A stretch of DNA of 50,877 nucleotides, taken from the IMG/VR virus record IMGVR_UViG_3300035698_014660, positions 1 through 50,877 of that record. One strand, 5' to 3'. This document shows, in pieces, positions 9,340 to 18,884 of the stretch; the stretch's first letter is position 1; each line of letters starts with the position of its first letter. This DNA is from a virus. Below the pieces are notes generated by a model that was not told where the DNA came from, did no database searches, and saw nothing but the letters and a program-made list of their open reading frames with translations. The translations under genes and the position numbers were made by a program.

Positions 9340-10473
9340 ATGCCTACAATACTTGCCAAACATGGAGCGATAGAGCCTTATACTAAGTCAGATATCATTG
9401 CTATCATCGACGCCAAAAAATTGCACAATATAATCATTAAAAAAACTGCAACTGAATTACAATTTCTTGGAGGTAATTGTTATTTTCCAAGAGTAGCTGA
9501 TATCTATAAAGAGTTACTAGCACAAACTCAATGTAATGAAGAAGCGTTAAGAAAATATTCCATGGAGAGATTTAGAAATCCAAATTGGAAAATTCTTCAT
9601 GATCCAAAACTTACATTGTTAGTATTAATATCTCAAGAGTTTTTAAAGGCTCACGACGATAAAGCAGCGCTAGCAACTGTGAATTTAATTTCCTTGATGT
9701 TTTATTCTAAATTAATGTACAGATACTTTAAAAAATATTGCAATGATAACTACTTCCGTGCAGCTTTAGATAAACTATCTCATAACCACTTGTTCAGAAA
9801 TAAAGAAACAATTGGTAATTCTATTCTATATATGGCAAAACAAATATTCACTAAATACAAACTTCCATTATTAAAAGAAGATACTGGTAGAATCATTGCA
9901 ATGATTTATGAGTTTAGAGGCAGAATCAATCAATCAATGAGAAGTTTTGCTTCTAAGTATTATGATATTGCTGAATCAGGCGGGGCTGTACGATTAACTC
10001 GAGATGATTTACCAGAAGAAAAAAATATCCAAAAAAAATTCAAAGAGACATCTGATAATTTCTCGAAAGAAGTATGTGTATATGGGAATGTAGATTTTGA
10101 TGCTGGGAAAGAAGCTCAGCAGATTTCAAAATTTAATCGCAAGTTATCTCATGAATATGTTAAAAATCTATCTGATGTAGCGAATCGAGAAATGCTAGGA
10201 TTGATATCTTATCTATTCCTTAAAACTATTCATCATACTGCAAACTCGACTAAACTTGATTATATCAATATGTCTAGACAGTTAATGTCAGTAAAAATAA
10301 GTTCCAAACCAATGTATTATAAAAAAGCATTATCTGAATTACATAATACTATAGTACAAAATATTGGACAGTGGGATTATTTTAATAAGATATCTATTCA
10401 ATCTAAAGGAATTTCTAGATCATTCTTATCTTACTATATTGCAATTTCATTGTTTGAATTTATACACCAGTAG
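9340..10473 (+). CDS. Conserved helical protein after gp6, unknown
   Basis: 377 residues, mostly helical and basic, rich in Lys and Tyr, with few turns. It starts 9 bases after the gp6 stop and is the last gene of the plus-strand tail operon. I recognise no motif. Its stop codon (TAG, 10471-10473) directly abuts the stop of the convergent minus-strand gene. A role in tail or baseplate assembly is plausible from the operon only. Confidence 0.55.
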   Translation: MPTILAKHGAIEPYTKSDIIAIIDAKKLHNIIIKKTATELQFLGGNCYFPRVADIYKELLAQTQCNEEALRKYSMERFRNPNWKILHDPKLTLLVLISQEFLKAHDDKAALATVNLISLMFYSKLMYRYFKKYCNDNYFRAALDKLSHNHLFRNKETIGNSILYMAKQIFTKYKLPLLKEDTGRIIAMIYEFRGRINQSMRSFASKYYDIAESGGAVRLTRDDLPEEKNIQKKFKETSDNFSKEVCVYGNVDFDAGKEAQQISKFNRKLSHEYVKNLSDVANREMLGLISYLFLKTIHHTANSTKLDYINMSRQLMSVKISSKPMYYKKALSELHNTIVQNIGQWDYFNKISIQSKGISRSFLSYYIAISLFEFIHQ

Positions 10474-11829
10474 TTATTCAACAATTTCACTAGCCAAGGC
10501 TATACTAGTATTTACATCATCAACAGTTACTGCAGGTTTAAGACTGCTTTGGAGACGACTTAATTCAGTTTGTCCTTCTCCTCCAGCTTTTGGTTTTGGA
10601 CGTCTAGAATTTTGTGAATCTCCAACATCTTTTCCTGAGTACCTAACCCAGCTTGGGCCTTTTTGCCCATCTGATCTACTTTCAGCCCAATCTTTCTTTT
10701 CTAAAAATCCATCTAAATAACCAGTGAGTGATGGAATTTGAGATAGTCCTGTATTCCGAGTGTTGATCATTGTATTAAATAAACAACCTAATTCGATTTT
10801 TAAATCTACTATACCAACTCGTTGATTATACGCTATATGATTATCATCTCCACCTTTTATCACTTGAATAGATTTAATATATCCAGCTTCAACATTGAAT
10901 AAACCAGGTGCATTAAATTTACATAACCATGGCCAATAAAATGTATATCCGTCATTGGTTCTAGGAACTACAAACATTAGTAATGCAGCAATAGGAGCTA
11001 CTATATATTTAGCAGTACTTTCATCATCTTCTGGGAATGGATTATATAATCTTACTTGCAACGAATATCCAGGAGCCCACCCAGACGATTTCCATACTTG
11101 AGGAAAATCTAAATGTCTTCCAGCAGCGGCAGCAGCAGCAACTACCGCACCCTTAGCCGCAACACTACCCAGCTTTCCTTTTTCATTTAACCCTTGCATA
11201 GCTGCTTTAAGTTTAGATGCTGATCCAGTAAGAATTCCTCCTACTTTGTCTCCTGCACTACTGCCTTTTAATACATTACTTACTTTCTCAGCTGCTGATC
11301 CCATGTCAGTAGCTCCGAGAATAAACGATACATCACTAACACCAGCAGACGCAGCTTTAGCTCCAAATGATGTTTCTTGATAATCATTACTAAATGATTC
11401 CATCGGAGGAGAAACCCCAAGGTAACATACTCTTAACCGAGGAAAAGATCTATTAAATCCTGGATGTGTTTTAATTTTATAGAATTCCAACAATTCTTTT
11501 TGATATTCTTCAAATGCTGGCTCTAATGTAAATAATTCTAATCCTGCTCTTACTTGTTGTTTAGCTGGAGTTATATCAATAGTAGGCATAGAATCTTTAA
11601 CTACATTCGAAGTGTTAGCAATGACTTCACCTGTAGGACTAGATTTCAATCCACCGTCATATAATGGGGGAAGTCCAATAATATCTGGCAGAGTTGCTAC
11701 TGCTGCAGTCCTAGTCTGAAGTTTAAATATTTCTTTTTTACCATTTTCTATAGCATTTTTTTGTTTTATCGTTTGTCCAGTTTTTACTCCAATATTTACA
11801 CTAGTAGCATTCGCAATAATTTTTGTCAT
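10474..11829 (-). CDS. Baseplate tube-cap/initiator-like protein (gp48/gp54 position)
   Basis: 451 residues. The second half has aromatic, beta-rich segments: KSSGWAPGYSLQVRLYNPF, YTFYWPWLCKFNAPGLF, GYIKSIQVIKGGDDN, GIVDLKIELGCLF. An Ala/Gly-rich helix precedes them (about residues 205-235). Tube-initiator and tube-cap proteins share the tube-like barrel, and in T4 genes 48 and 54 follow the tape measure; here this gene directly follows the tape measure in transcription order and overlaps it by one base (TAATG). It could instead be another hub or tail terminator component. Homology to gp48/gp54 is inferred, not shown. Confidence 0.5.
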   Translation of the reverse strand: MTKIIANATSVNIGVKTGQTIKQKNAIENGKKEIFKLQTRTAAVATLPDIIGLPPLYDGGLKSSPTGEVIANTSNVVKDSMPTIDITPAKQQVRAGLELFTLEPAFEEYQKELLEFYKIKTHPGFNRSFPRLRVCYLGVSPPMESFSNDYQETSFGAKAASAGVSDVSFILGATDMGSAAEKVSNVLKGSSAGDKVGGILTGSASKLKAAMQGLNEKGKLGSVAAKGAVVAAAAAAGRHLDFPQVWKSSGWAPGYSLQVRLYNPFPEDDESTAKYIVAPIAALLMFVVPRTNDGYTFYWPWLCKFNAPGLFNVEAGYIKSIQVIKGGDDNHIAYNQRVGIVDLKIELGCLFNTMINTRNTGLSQIPSLTGYLDGFLEKKDWAESRSDGQKGPSWVRYSGKDVGDSQNSRRPKPKAGGEGQTELSRLQSSLKPAVTVDDVNTSIALASEIVE

Positions 11830-14800
11830 TATACTAATCTCCCATTCAAAATACCATCTATATTACTCCATAACATAGCAGATGGATCTCTATTAATGTT
11901 AGTAGTATTAGAATTATTCGCAGTATTGTTTGATATTGAAGTTGTTTCTATTGCAGTAATTTGTCTATCTGCTGATTCTCTGGCTGATCTATTTAAGGAA
12001 GTTCTAGTATTTGCATCAGATTTAAGAAGAGCTCCTTCACCTGCAGTTTCCCCAGTTACTAACGTACGTATTATATCTTTAGATGTTTTCATAAATGATG
12101 ATAACACAGGAACAGCACTAGCAGGAATAATTTGCTCTCCAGCATGAACAATAGCTAATCCTGTTTGATCAATTCTTCCGCCAGTTGCAGCTTGAGGAAT
12201 ATTAGAAGAACCAGATAAATATTTACCGATTATTGGTATTTTAGTAACTACATTTTTAACAATTTGAGGAATATTAGAAGAACCAGATAAATATTTACCG
12301 ATTATTGGCATTTTAGTAACTACATTTTTAACAATAGATAATAATGATTTAACAAATCCAAACGCCCAATTCATTATCATAAATTGCATATCTCGTACCC
12401 ATACAACTGGAGAAATAATTACTTTATGTATAGCTCTAAATATCATTTTCAACAATGCCATTGATATTGATATCATTCCATTCATTATCGCTGCAGGTAA
12501 TTTCACAAGTAATACTTTAGCTAATGATACTGCTATAGTTATAACTATACCGGGCATAGCTTTAATCAATGCCCATATAACTTTAATCAATACCAAAGTT
12601 AATACACTAATTATTTTTACAAAGTTAATTTTAGATTTCTTTTTACTACTCCCATCAAATAAACTATTTAGCCATTTAACTGCATTATTGACAAACTTAT
12701 CAATATACTTAGGAAGACTCTCTATGAATAAAACAATTCTTCCAGTAAATGCCTCAGATAGACTAGGTATTTTATCAGCGAAATCTTGCAACCATACAGT
12801 TACATTTAATACTCTTTGAATAAGTCCAACTATAAAATTATATATAGATATAGGTATAGTTTCTGTAAGGAATTTTGATACCCAACCACCAGCAGCAAAT
12901 AATAGTTTAAATGGTGCAGTTATCCCTGTCCATATTGTACTCCATATCCAAGGAATCAATTTCGACACAAATGGTTTCATAATTTTCCAAGATAAATCAT
13001 TCAACCATAATTTTAATTTAGACAGCCCAGTAAACATATTCCAAGTCATTTTTCCTATCCATGGAAGAAACTGTGCCCAAAAAAATGTCATAACTTTCCA
13101 TGTAATATTTCCCAACCATAACATATTTTTGCCAATCTTAGTAAAATAATCAAGAATTAATTTAGGAATAAGTTCAACAAAATTTATTACCCGATCTATG
13201 AATGAATCAATTACAACTGAAGCATTAGTTACTAATTTAGAAATCCAAGATTTTACATTTAATATTGAAGAAAATATTTTATTAATAAAATTAACAATAG
13301 TATCTGGTATGGTTTTAAATATAAAGCCACGAATATATACTGTAGCTGATTTTAAGCCTTCATATATACTACTAACTAATTTTATAATCATTTTAGGTAT
13401 AAATGTTACTACAGATACTAAAACATGAGCAGCAATCTGTACAAGTCCCTTTACAATCCCCCATGCCATTTTTATCAACATCACCTGTATATCCCACAAC
13501 ACAAATTTCCAAACAAGAAATATACTTTTAGCTAAATTCTTCAATATAGTTAATAAAAATCCACCCAAGTCTTTAATAACCCATTCAATTATAGTATTAA
13601 CAATAGACCCTATCTTCTTAAACGCTTCAAATGGAGAGATTATCATTAGCATTGAAGCTTGTACTAAATTTACTAATATTTTAGCTGCTTTAAATATAGT
13701 ATTAAATACAAATTTTAATTGAGCCATAATAGTTGAAATGCCAATTTTTACCAATTTCCAAATAAGTTTAATAGTAGGTATAATTGGTTCAAGCATTATA
13801 TGATAAAATTTTGCTAATGGTCCTAGCAATAATCCTATTCTCTCTTTTGATCCAAGCATCTTTGCAATAACATTAAATGGAAGTCTAATCAATCCAAACA
13901 CTCCATCAACAAATCCACCAGCAAATGATGCTAATTTCATCTGGAATGTAGTATCTTTACTCAAAACATTAAATATTTTACCAGCAGAAAACCACCCTTT
14001 TACAGCACCAATAGCTCCAAAAATAGCGGCAACGGCAACGGCAACCACAGCAGCAATTATCCATCCTACAGGATTAGATCCGGCAGCAATTGCTCCCGTA
14101 GTTCCTCCTGTAGCAGCAGCGGCTCCTCCACCTCCCATTATTGAACCTATCGCAGCATTAATTCCCACCATAACTCCAGCTCCAACTACTGCTTCAGATC
14201 CTATTTTTCCAGCAGTTATCGCAGCACGTTTTGCCGCTGATTTTGCAAACACCCTACTAGCGCCCTTAGCTAATCCAGCTCCAGCTCCCTTTATCCCTCC
14301 AGTAGTTAATCCTCTATACCCGGATTTTCCAATTATTTTTGCAACACGCCCAGTCTTTTTAATCCCGCCACCAACATATTTCCCAGCCTTCCCGATACCC
14401 TTCCCAGCCAAATGTAATGCTCCTTGCCCTAATTGAAATTGCATTCCATCAGTAAAATCACTATCATCATCTCCCATGCCAGAAAGAAACTTATTTTTTC
14501 TTAACCATTCTAATAATCTATTACGACTATAATTCTGATATTTATCCTCTGACGAATCACGTTTTTCCGTTTTCTTTTGAAGATTTAACTCTTGGGTACG
14601 AACAAAAGTATCTTTAATCTGTAAGCTAAAAGTTTTCTTATTAATGGTAAGCATTTCTCTTAGCAATGATACCATATCAAGCATTGCATTAACTTGAGTT
14701 TTTACAAATTTAGCAGGAGTAATAATTTCATTTTCATGGACAATTGCTGATCCGGTCTTAGATACATATCCACCAGATGCAGCTTTTGGTGAATTTTCAC

Positions 14801-16199
14801 TTCCGAATTGATACTTAAACGATTTATTCTTTTTCACACTACCTATAGTACCTATAGCAGATTCAACTAATCCTTTACCTTCCCCTCGTAACCTATCCCA
14901 AGCACCATGAGCAGTTTTACCTATTCTAGAATCACTTAACAACTGAGTAGTTTTAGTAACCAATTCCCCCATTTGTCGTTGTCCGGTAACTACTCCCTTT
15001 ATAATTTGCCAAACCGATCCACCACTAGGAGATTGCATTGTCCCATAATCATCAAATTGATCTCCCCCAAGTATTGTTATAATACGATTTAATTGATCTT
15101 CTTGTCGTTCAAATCCTCGGCGCAGATGTCCATATGTAGCAGTAGAAGCAGCTTGTAATGTTTCAAACACATTCCCTCGGGTAACATCCCATGCATATTG
15201 ACGAACTTTTCCCCCTCCCATTCTGGCGGAAATACCAGACTGTCTCATCATATCCATTCCCATTTTAGAAAATGATACAATAGTTTTAAGTATCCCACTA
15301 TCACCAGTTAACATTTCAACTAACGGGGATTCAACCCAAGTCGTTCTAAATTCTCCAAATGTTGTACGTAAATATTCATTGGATTCACTTTGATTAGCGG
15401 ACATACTTTGTAAAATTTCAGTCTGTTGAGTAGACTGAGTTATCAACGCTCCCATTTGCCCAGCAGGAATTATAGTTTCTCCTTTATGGACTATAGCTTT
15501 ACCTGTCTCATCTACATAACCACCTTTAGATGCTTTAGGTAAAGGTAATGATGATAGTCCACGTTTAGACATGGTACCAAGAGCTTTAATCCATTTAGCA
15601 TTACTTATACGTAATTTATCTATAGCTGATGCAACATCATCTGAAGGGTACATATTACCATATGAACTATCATCTAATCTACGTTTAGCAGAAACTACTG
15701 GAGATTTTGGTATTATAGATGACACTCCAGAAGATCCTGTTCCACTTTGCATACTTGCAACTCGTGCAACTTTAGCATCATGTGTAGGAGCTGGCATTAT
15801 ATGTTCAGATTTTGCTATATTTCTGCTTGCTAATATATCATCTTTTCTAAATCTACTACTCAAACTATGCATCATAGATTTAGATGAAGTCATCATCGTA
15901 TTCATCGCTGCTCGTAATGAGCCTTGGTTTCTATTAACTATCTTTTCTATAACTTTCCCAACTATAGGATTCATAGCACTACCAACTGCTATTCCTGCAG
16001 TTGCAGATGGACTAATATTATAATCTTCAGATATTGCGCCACCAACATTTCCTACTAATGCGCCAGCCTTACTAATAGTAGATGCTGATAAAGTTTTAAC
16101 CGTACCTGATAATTTACTTATAGAATCAGATAAAGTTCTTAAAGAAGAGTCTCTAATATCTGTAGTCTTTAATTCATTAGTTGGAATATCTTCAGGCAT
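11829..16199 (-). CDS. Tail tape measure protein
   Basis: 1456 residues, by far the longest tail gene. The N-terminal third is Ser/Thr-rich and helical. The middle has an Ala/Gly-rich stretch followed by hydrophobic membrane-like segments (NPVGWIIAAVVAVAVAA), and then a long aliphatic/aromatic region. These are tape-measure features: length ruler, and later a membrane-inserting conduit. The motif GGxxxxTGxAIVHxxExIxPA occurs three times, near residues 226, 475 and 1350, a variant of the GG...AIV/G-E-x-P motif common in tape measures. Near the C-terminus a 24-residue unit is tandemly duplicated. It is flanked by the zincin gene upstream (TAATG overlap) and the tube-cap gene downstream. Confidence 0.88.
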   Translation of the reverse strand: MPEDIPTNELKTTDIRDSSLRTLSDSISKLSGTVKTLSASTISKAGALVGNVGGAISEDYNISPSATAGIAVGSAMNPIVGKVIEKIVNRNQGSLRAAMNTMMTSSKSMMHSLSSRFRKDDILASRNIAKSEHIMPAPTHDAKVARVASMQSGTGSSGVSSIIPKSPVVSAKRRLDDSSYGNMYPSDDVASAIDKLRISNAKWIKALGTMSKRGLSSLPLPKASKGGYVDETGKAIVHKGETIIPAGQMGALITQSTQQTEILQSMSANQSESNEYLRTTFGEFRTTWVESPLVEMLTGDSGILKTIVSFSKMGMDMMRQSGISARMGGGKVRQYAWDVTRGNVFETLQAASTATYGHLRRGFERQEDQLNRIITILGGDQFDDYGTMQSPSGGSVWQIIKGVVTGQRQMGELVTKTTQLLSDSRIGKTAHGAWDRLRGEGKGLVESAIGTIGSVKKNKSFKYQFGSENSPKAASGGYVSKTGSAIVHENEIITPAKFVKTQVNAMLDMVSLLREMLTINKKTFSLQIKDTFVRTQELNLQKKTEKRDSSEDKYQNYSRNRLLEWLRKNKFLSGMGDDDSDFTDGMQFQLGQGALHLAGKGIGKAGKYVGGGIKKTGRVAKIIGKSGYRGLTTGGIKGAGAGLAKGASRVFAKSAAKRAAITAGKIGSEAVVGAGVMVGINAAIGSIMGGGGAAAATGGTTGAIAAGSNPVGWIIAAVVAVAVAAIFGAIGAVKGWFSAGKIFNVLSKDTTFQMKLASFAGGFVDGVFGLIRLPFNVIAKMLGSKERIGLLLGPLAKFYHIMLEPIIPTIKLIWKLVKIGISTIMAQLKFVFNTIFKAAKILVNLVQASMLMIISPFEAFKKIGSIVNTIIEWVIKDLGGFLLTILKNLAKSIFLVWKFVLWDIQVMLIKMAWGIVKGLVQIAAHVLVSVVTFIPKMIIKLVSSIYEGLKSATVYIRGFIFKTIPDTIVNFINKIFSSILNVKSWISKLVTNASVVIDSFIDRVINFVELIPKLILDYFTKIGKNMLWLGNITWKVMTFFWAQFLPWIGKMTWNMFTGLSKLKLWLNDLSWKIMKPFVSKLIPWIWSTIWTGITAPFKLLFAAGGWVSKFLTETIPISIYNFIVGLIQRVLNVTVWLQDFADKIPSLSEAFTGRIVLFIESLPKYIDKFVNNAVKWLNSLFDGSSKKKSKINFVKIISVLTLVLIKVIWALIKAMPGIVITIAVSLAKVLLVKLPAAIMNGMISISMALLKMIFRAIHKVIISPVVWVRDMQFMIMNWAFGFVKSLLSIVKNVVTKMPIIGKYLSGSSNIPQIVKNVVTKIPIIGKYLSGSSNIPQAATGGRIDQTGLAIVHAGEQIIPASAVPVLSSFMKTSKDIIRTLVTGETAGEGALLKSDANTRTSLNRSARESADRQITAIETTSISNNTANNSNTTNINRDPSAMLWSNIDGILNGRLV
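12192..12335 (-). repeat. Perfect-frame 72-bp tandem duplication in the tape measure gene
   Basis: 12192-12263 and 12264-12335 are two adjacent 72-bp copies differing at one position (12237 versus 12309). Each encodes 24 residues of the IIGKYLSGSSNIPQ type, with Met/Ile at the variable residue. The near identity indicates a recent duplication that lengthened the ruler by 24 residues. Confidence 0.95.
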
Positions 16200-17128
16200 T
16201 ATCTAGTCACCATTTTTATCATTCTGTAATGATTATTTGTAGGCTTAACTTCTCCGGTTTTTGCTATAACTTCAGATGGAAATAAAAATTCTTGATCAAT
16301 TGGTGTTGAAAGATCATATATTCCAAATACATCATTGTATGCATAATGAGCTGCTAAATATACAGGCTTAAGTAATGGAGAAGAATTCAAAGTATTAAAA
16401 AATATAGTTTGGTTATTAAGATATGTAAGTATAAAATTTACTATCATCTTCGAATATCTCTCAGAGTTAGTCCCATCAAGCATAGAAAATATATCATTTG
16501 CTAATAACTTTTGCAACGTAATATTAATAGATGGTATGTTTATAGCACCGCTTTCAGATTCTACATTTACCATCCAATCTATCCATTTACGAATTGAGTC
16601 AACATGAGGAGCACGTCCACATAAATGATACACAAATTGCTTATAAAAATCAGTCAATGTAGGTCTAAATATTTTCATCCATGATGTAGGTTTTTTACTT
16701 AAACAATAATGCATCAATTCATGGAACACTGTAGCTCCCAATTCTGGATCCATTTTCTCTGAGGATTTCATATCCATCAATATAAAAATCTTCTGCCGGG
16801 CAGGATCAAAACATGCTACCATATATTTAGTAATTCTATTAGAAAAAGGCCGTAATAACATATATGAAAATATATTAGTATGAACATATGCAGGAACTAA
16901 TTCACCCCGTTGCATCAAATTTGCCAAATCCCTGGATATTGGACGAATGATTTTCAACTGGCTAATATCAGATAAAAATTTTACTTTTACTTCATCTGAC
17001 GAATAAACAGAATCCCCTTCAATCTTATCTACTACATCCATACCTCCCGGATAAAATATTCCTTCTTGGGCAAATTGCATGTCTGTCATTTTATGAATAG
17101 TCCTCTTGATATTTTTAATTTGTTCCAT
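16199..17128 (-). CDS. Putative zincin metallopeptidase (HExxH) beside the terminase
   Basis: 309 residues. Residues 136-140 are HELMH inside VFHELMHYCL, the HExxH zinc site of gluzincin/metzincin-type proteases with the usual hydrophobic helix around it. A third ligand is not certain; Asp/Glu candidates follow. Strands VACFDPARQKIFILMDM just before the helix fit the edge strand of a zincin fold. The gene is sandwiched between large terminase and tape measure and overlaps the latter by one base, so it may act on a head or tail protein during assembly, or it may be an inactive structural relative. A classic T4 gp21-type prohead protease would be a serine enzyme, so this would be a different class. 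Confidence 0.6.
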   Translation of the reverse strand: MEQIKNIKRTIHKMTDMQFAQEGIFYPGGMDVVDKIEGDSVYSSDEVKVKFLSDISQLKIIRPISRDLANLMQRGELVPAYVHTNIFSYMLLRPFSNRITKYMVACFDPARQKIFILMDMKSSEKMDPELGATVFHELMHYCLSKKPTSWMKIFRPTLTDFYKQFVYHLCGRAPHVDSIRKWIDWMVNVESESGAINIPSINITLQKLLANDIFSMLDGTNSERYSKMIVNFILTYLNNQTIFFNTLNSSPLLKPVYLAAHYAYNDVFGIYDLSTPIDQEFLFPSEVIAKTGEVKPTNNHYRMIKMVTR

Positions 17129-17136
17129 CTATTCTA

Positions 17137-18873
17137 TTATTCATCATCATCAAATCCCAACAATTTAGTAACATCAATTGTAGATCCGCCCAGAGTCATT
17201 TCAAATAAATTATCTTTCACATGTTTACCGATTGCTTTATTAGCTTTATCTTGTTGCATTACTCCAGAATATTTCAAACTACTAACTTCTTGATTCCAAG
17301 TAACTGCATCTGAAAAATTAAGATCTATAGTGGATAATATGTCTTCGACTGCACGACCAGCAGCTGCAGTAGCAACACTCATAGGAGGATCATACATTCT
17401 AACATACGCAGCAAAAGCAGTTGATAATGCTAAGTCATCATTCATTCCCGTACCAGCCTCAATCTTCCCATTTGACTTCTTTTCAAGTGCAATTAATTCT
17501 AATGCCAAATCTTGAGATTTTATACAATTAGGATTTTCTTTGATATAAGTATAAAGAGCATCCATTATTAATGGGCGAGTAAATGCGTTATTAGATAATC
17601 CATATCTATATTTTACAGTCTTTGGACGAATATCTCTACTTACTTTTTGTTGATACACATTAAATGTAGAACCATGCTTAGTCAAATATTCTACTACTTG
17701 ATTACCATATGAATTGTTTTCTACTACTAACATATTATTAGGAAATATTTTATTAACAGTTTCTACTGCTTTACAAAAAGTATCTACACGATTCTTACTT
17801 CGATATTCTCCAACTTGTTCAAATCTAATAAAATCAAAAATTTCTATTGCTTGATAATCACTTCCAGATTGAGAAGCTGTATCCACAGATATTAAATAGA
17901 AAGCATTTGGATCAGGCCGTTCCCACATCTTCAAATTTTCTTTTTCTATTTCTATTTTGGATATTGGTTTATCTTTAATTTCATTAAGTCTATTAATAGT
18001 ATCTGGGGGATAGAATGAATTAGATGATGCTACAAATTTCATCTCCAATTCTTGATCTATAATAACCTGATCATAATTAAGAATAGCACATTGTTTGTCA
18101 TACCAATCAGGATCTTCTCTAAATTCTTTAATCTGAGTCCAATGTATCTCATGCGTAACATATATAGATTTTGAAGTTTTACTAGCCACATATCGTTGAT
18201 AAAACCATCGGCCTATTCCTGTAGTCTTGTTAGGAGTACTAATTATGATTGTGGCAAATGGTACTCCATTCTGTTCAGCAACAGATTGAGATTTTAAAAG
18301 AGCCGGACCAAATCCTGTAAACCCCTCATTGATTTTTTCAATATGTGCAGCTTCATCTATGATCGCAATTGTAATTGGTTTTCCTCTAAACAACTTTCCT
18401 GGGTTTTGCAAACTCACAGCACCAGCAAAAAATTTACATCCATTTTTAAGAATGAATGTTCGTTCAGAATCCTTTTCAAATTTAGGCATTAACCAATCAG
18501 GAAGTTGTTTAAGAATAGCCATAACTCGTCTACAAAAATCAGTAGATTCATCTCCATCTCGAGATACAACTCCAACTACTACATTTTCAAAAAATGTTAC
18601 AGCATACGCTATGTATGCTTGAGTTATAGTAGAAATTCCAATCTGTCTAGATTTTAATGCTAATACATGGTGGTCGTCTATCAATGATTCTAAAAAACTT
18701 TTCTGTGGTTTATATAATTTCATATATGCAGATTCGCCAGGCAAATCAAGAACTACATAATTTTCAATAAAATATACAGGATCATGCTTTAACCTATAAT
18801 ACTCTTGCATCTTCTCTTTAGTAGTTGCAGGAGTATCATTTGTAATAGCATTAGTTACAAGAGAAATAGCCAT
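17137..18873 (-). CDS. Terminase large subunit (gp17-like packaging ATPase/nuclease)
   Basis: 578 residues. The ATPase has an adenine-binding YKPQ (around residue 54), Walker A-type LKSRQIGIST (73-82), Walker B AIIDEAAHI with D173/E174, and a coupling-motif STPN near residue 220. The C-terminal RNase H-like nuclease opens with LISVDTASQSGSDY (about residue 327) and has later acidic residues (VVENNSYG; GMNDDLALS). This is the motor that cuts concatemers and drives DNA into the head. Length is typical. It ends in an acidic DDDE tail. Confidence 0.93.
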   Translation of the reverse strand: MAISLVTNAITNDTPATTKEKMQEYYRLKHDPVYFIENYVVLDLPGESAYMKLYKPQKSFLESLIDDHHVLALKSRQIGISTITQAYIAYAVTFFENVVVGVVSRDGDESTDFCRRVMAILKQLPDWLMPKFEKDSERTFILKNGCKFFAGAVSLQNPGKLFRGKPITIAIIDEAAHIEKINEGFTGFGPALLKSQSVAEQNGVPFATIIISTPNKTTGIGRWFYQRYVASKTSKSIYVTHEIHWTQIKEFREDPDWYDKQCAILNYDQVIIDQELEMKFVASSNSFYPPDTINRLNEIKDKPISKIEIEKENLKMWERPDPNAFYLISVDTASQSGSDYQAIEIFDFIRFEQVGEYRSKNRVDTFCKAVETVNKIFPNNMLVVENNSYGNQVVEYLTKHGSTFNVYQQKVSRDIRPKTVKYRYGLSNNAFTRPLIMDALYTYIKENPNCIKSQDLALELIALEKKSNGKIEAGTGMNDDLALSTAFAAYVRMYDPPMSVATAAAGRAVEDILSTIDLNFSDAVTWNQEVSSLKYSGVMQQDKANKAIGKHVKDNLFEMTLGGSTIDVTKLLGFDDDE

Positions 18874-18884
18874 ATAAAATATCC

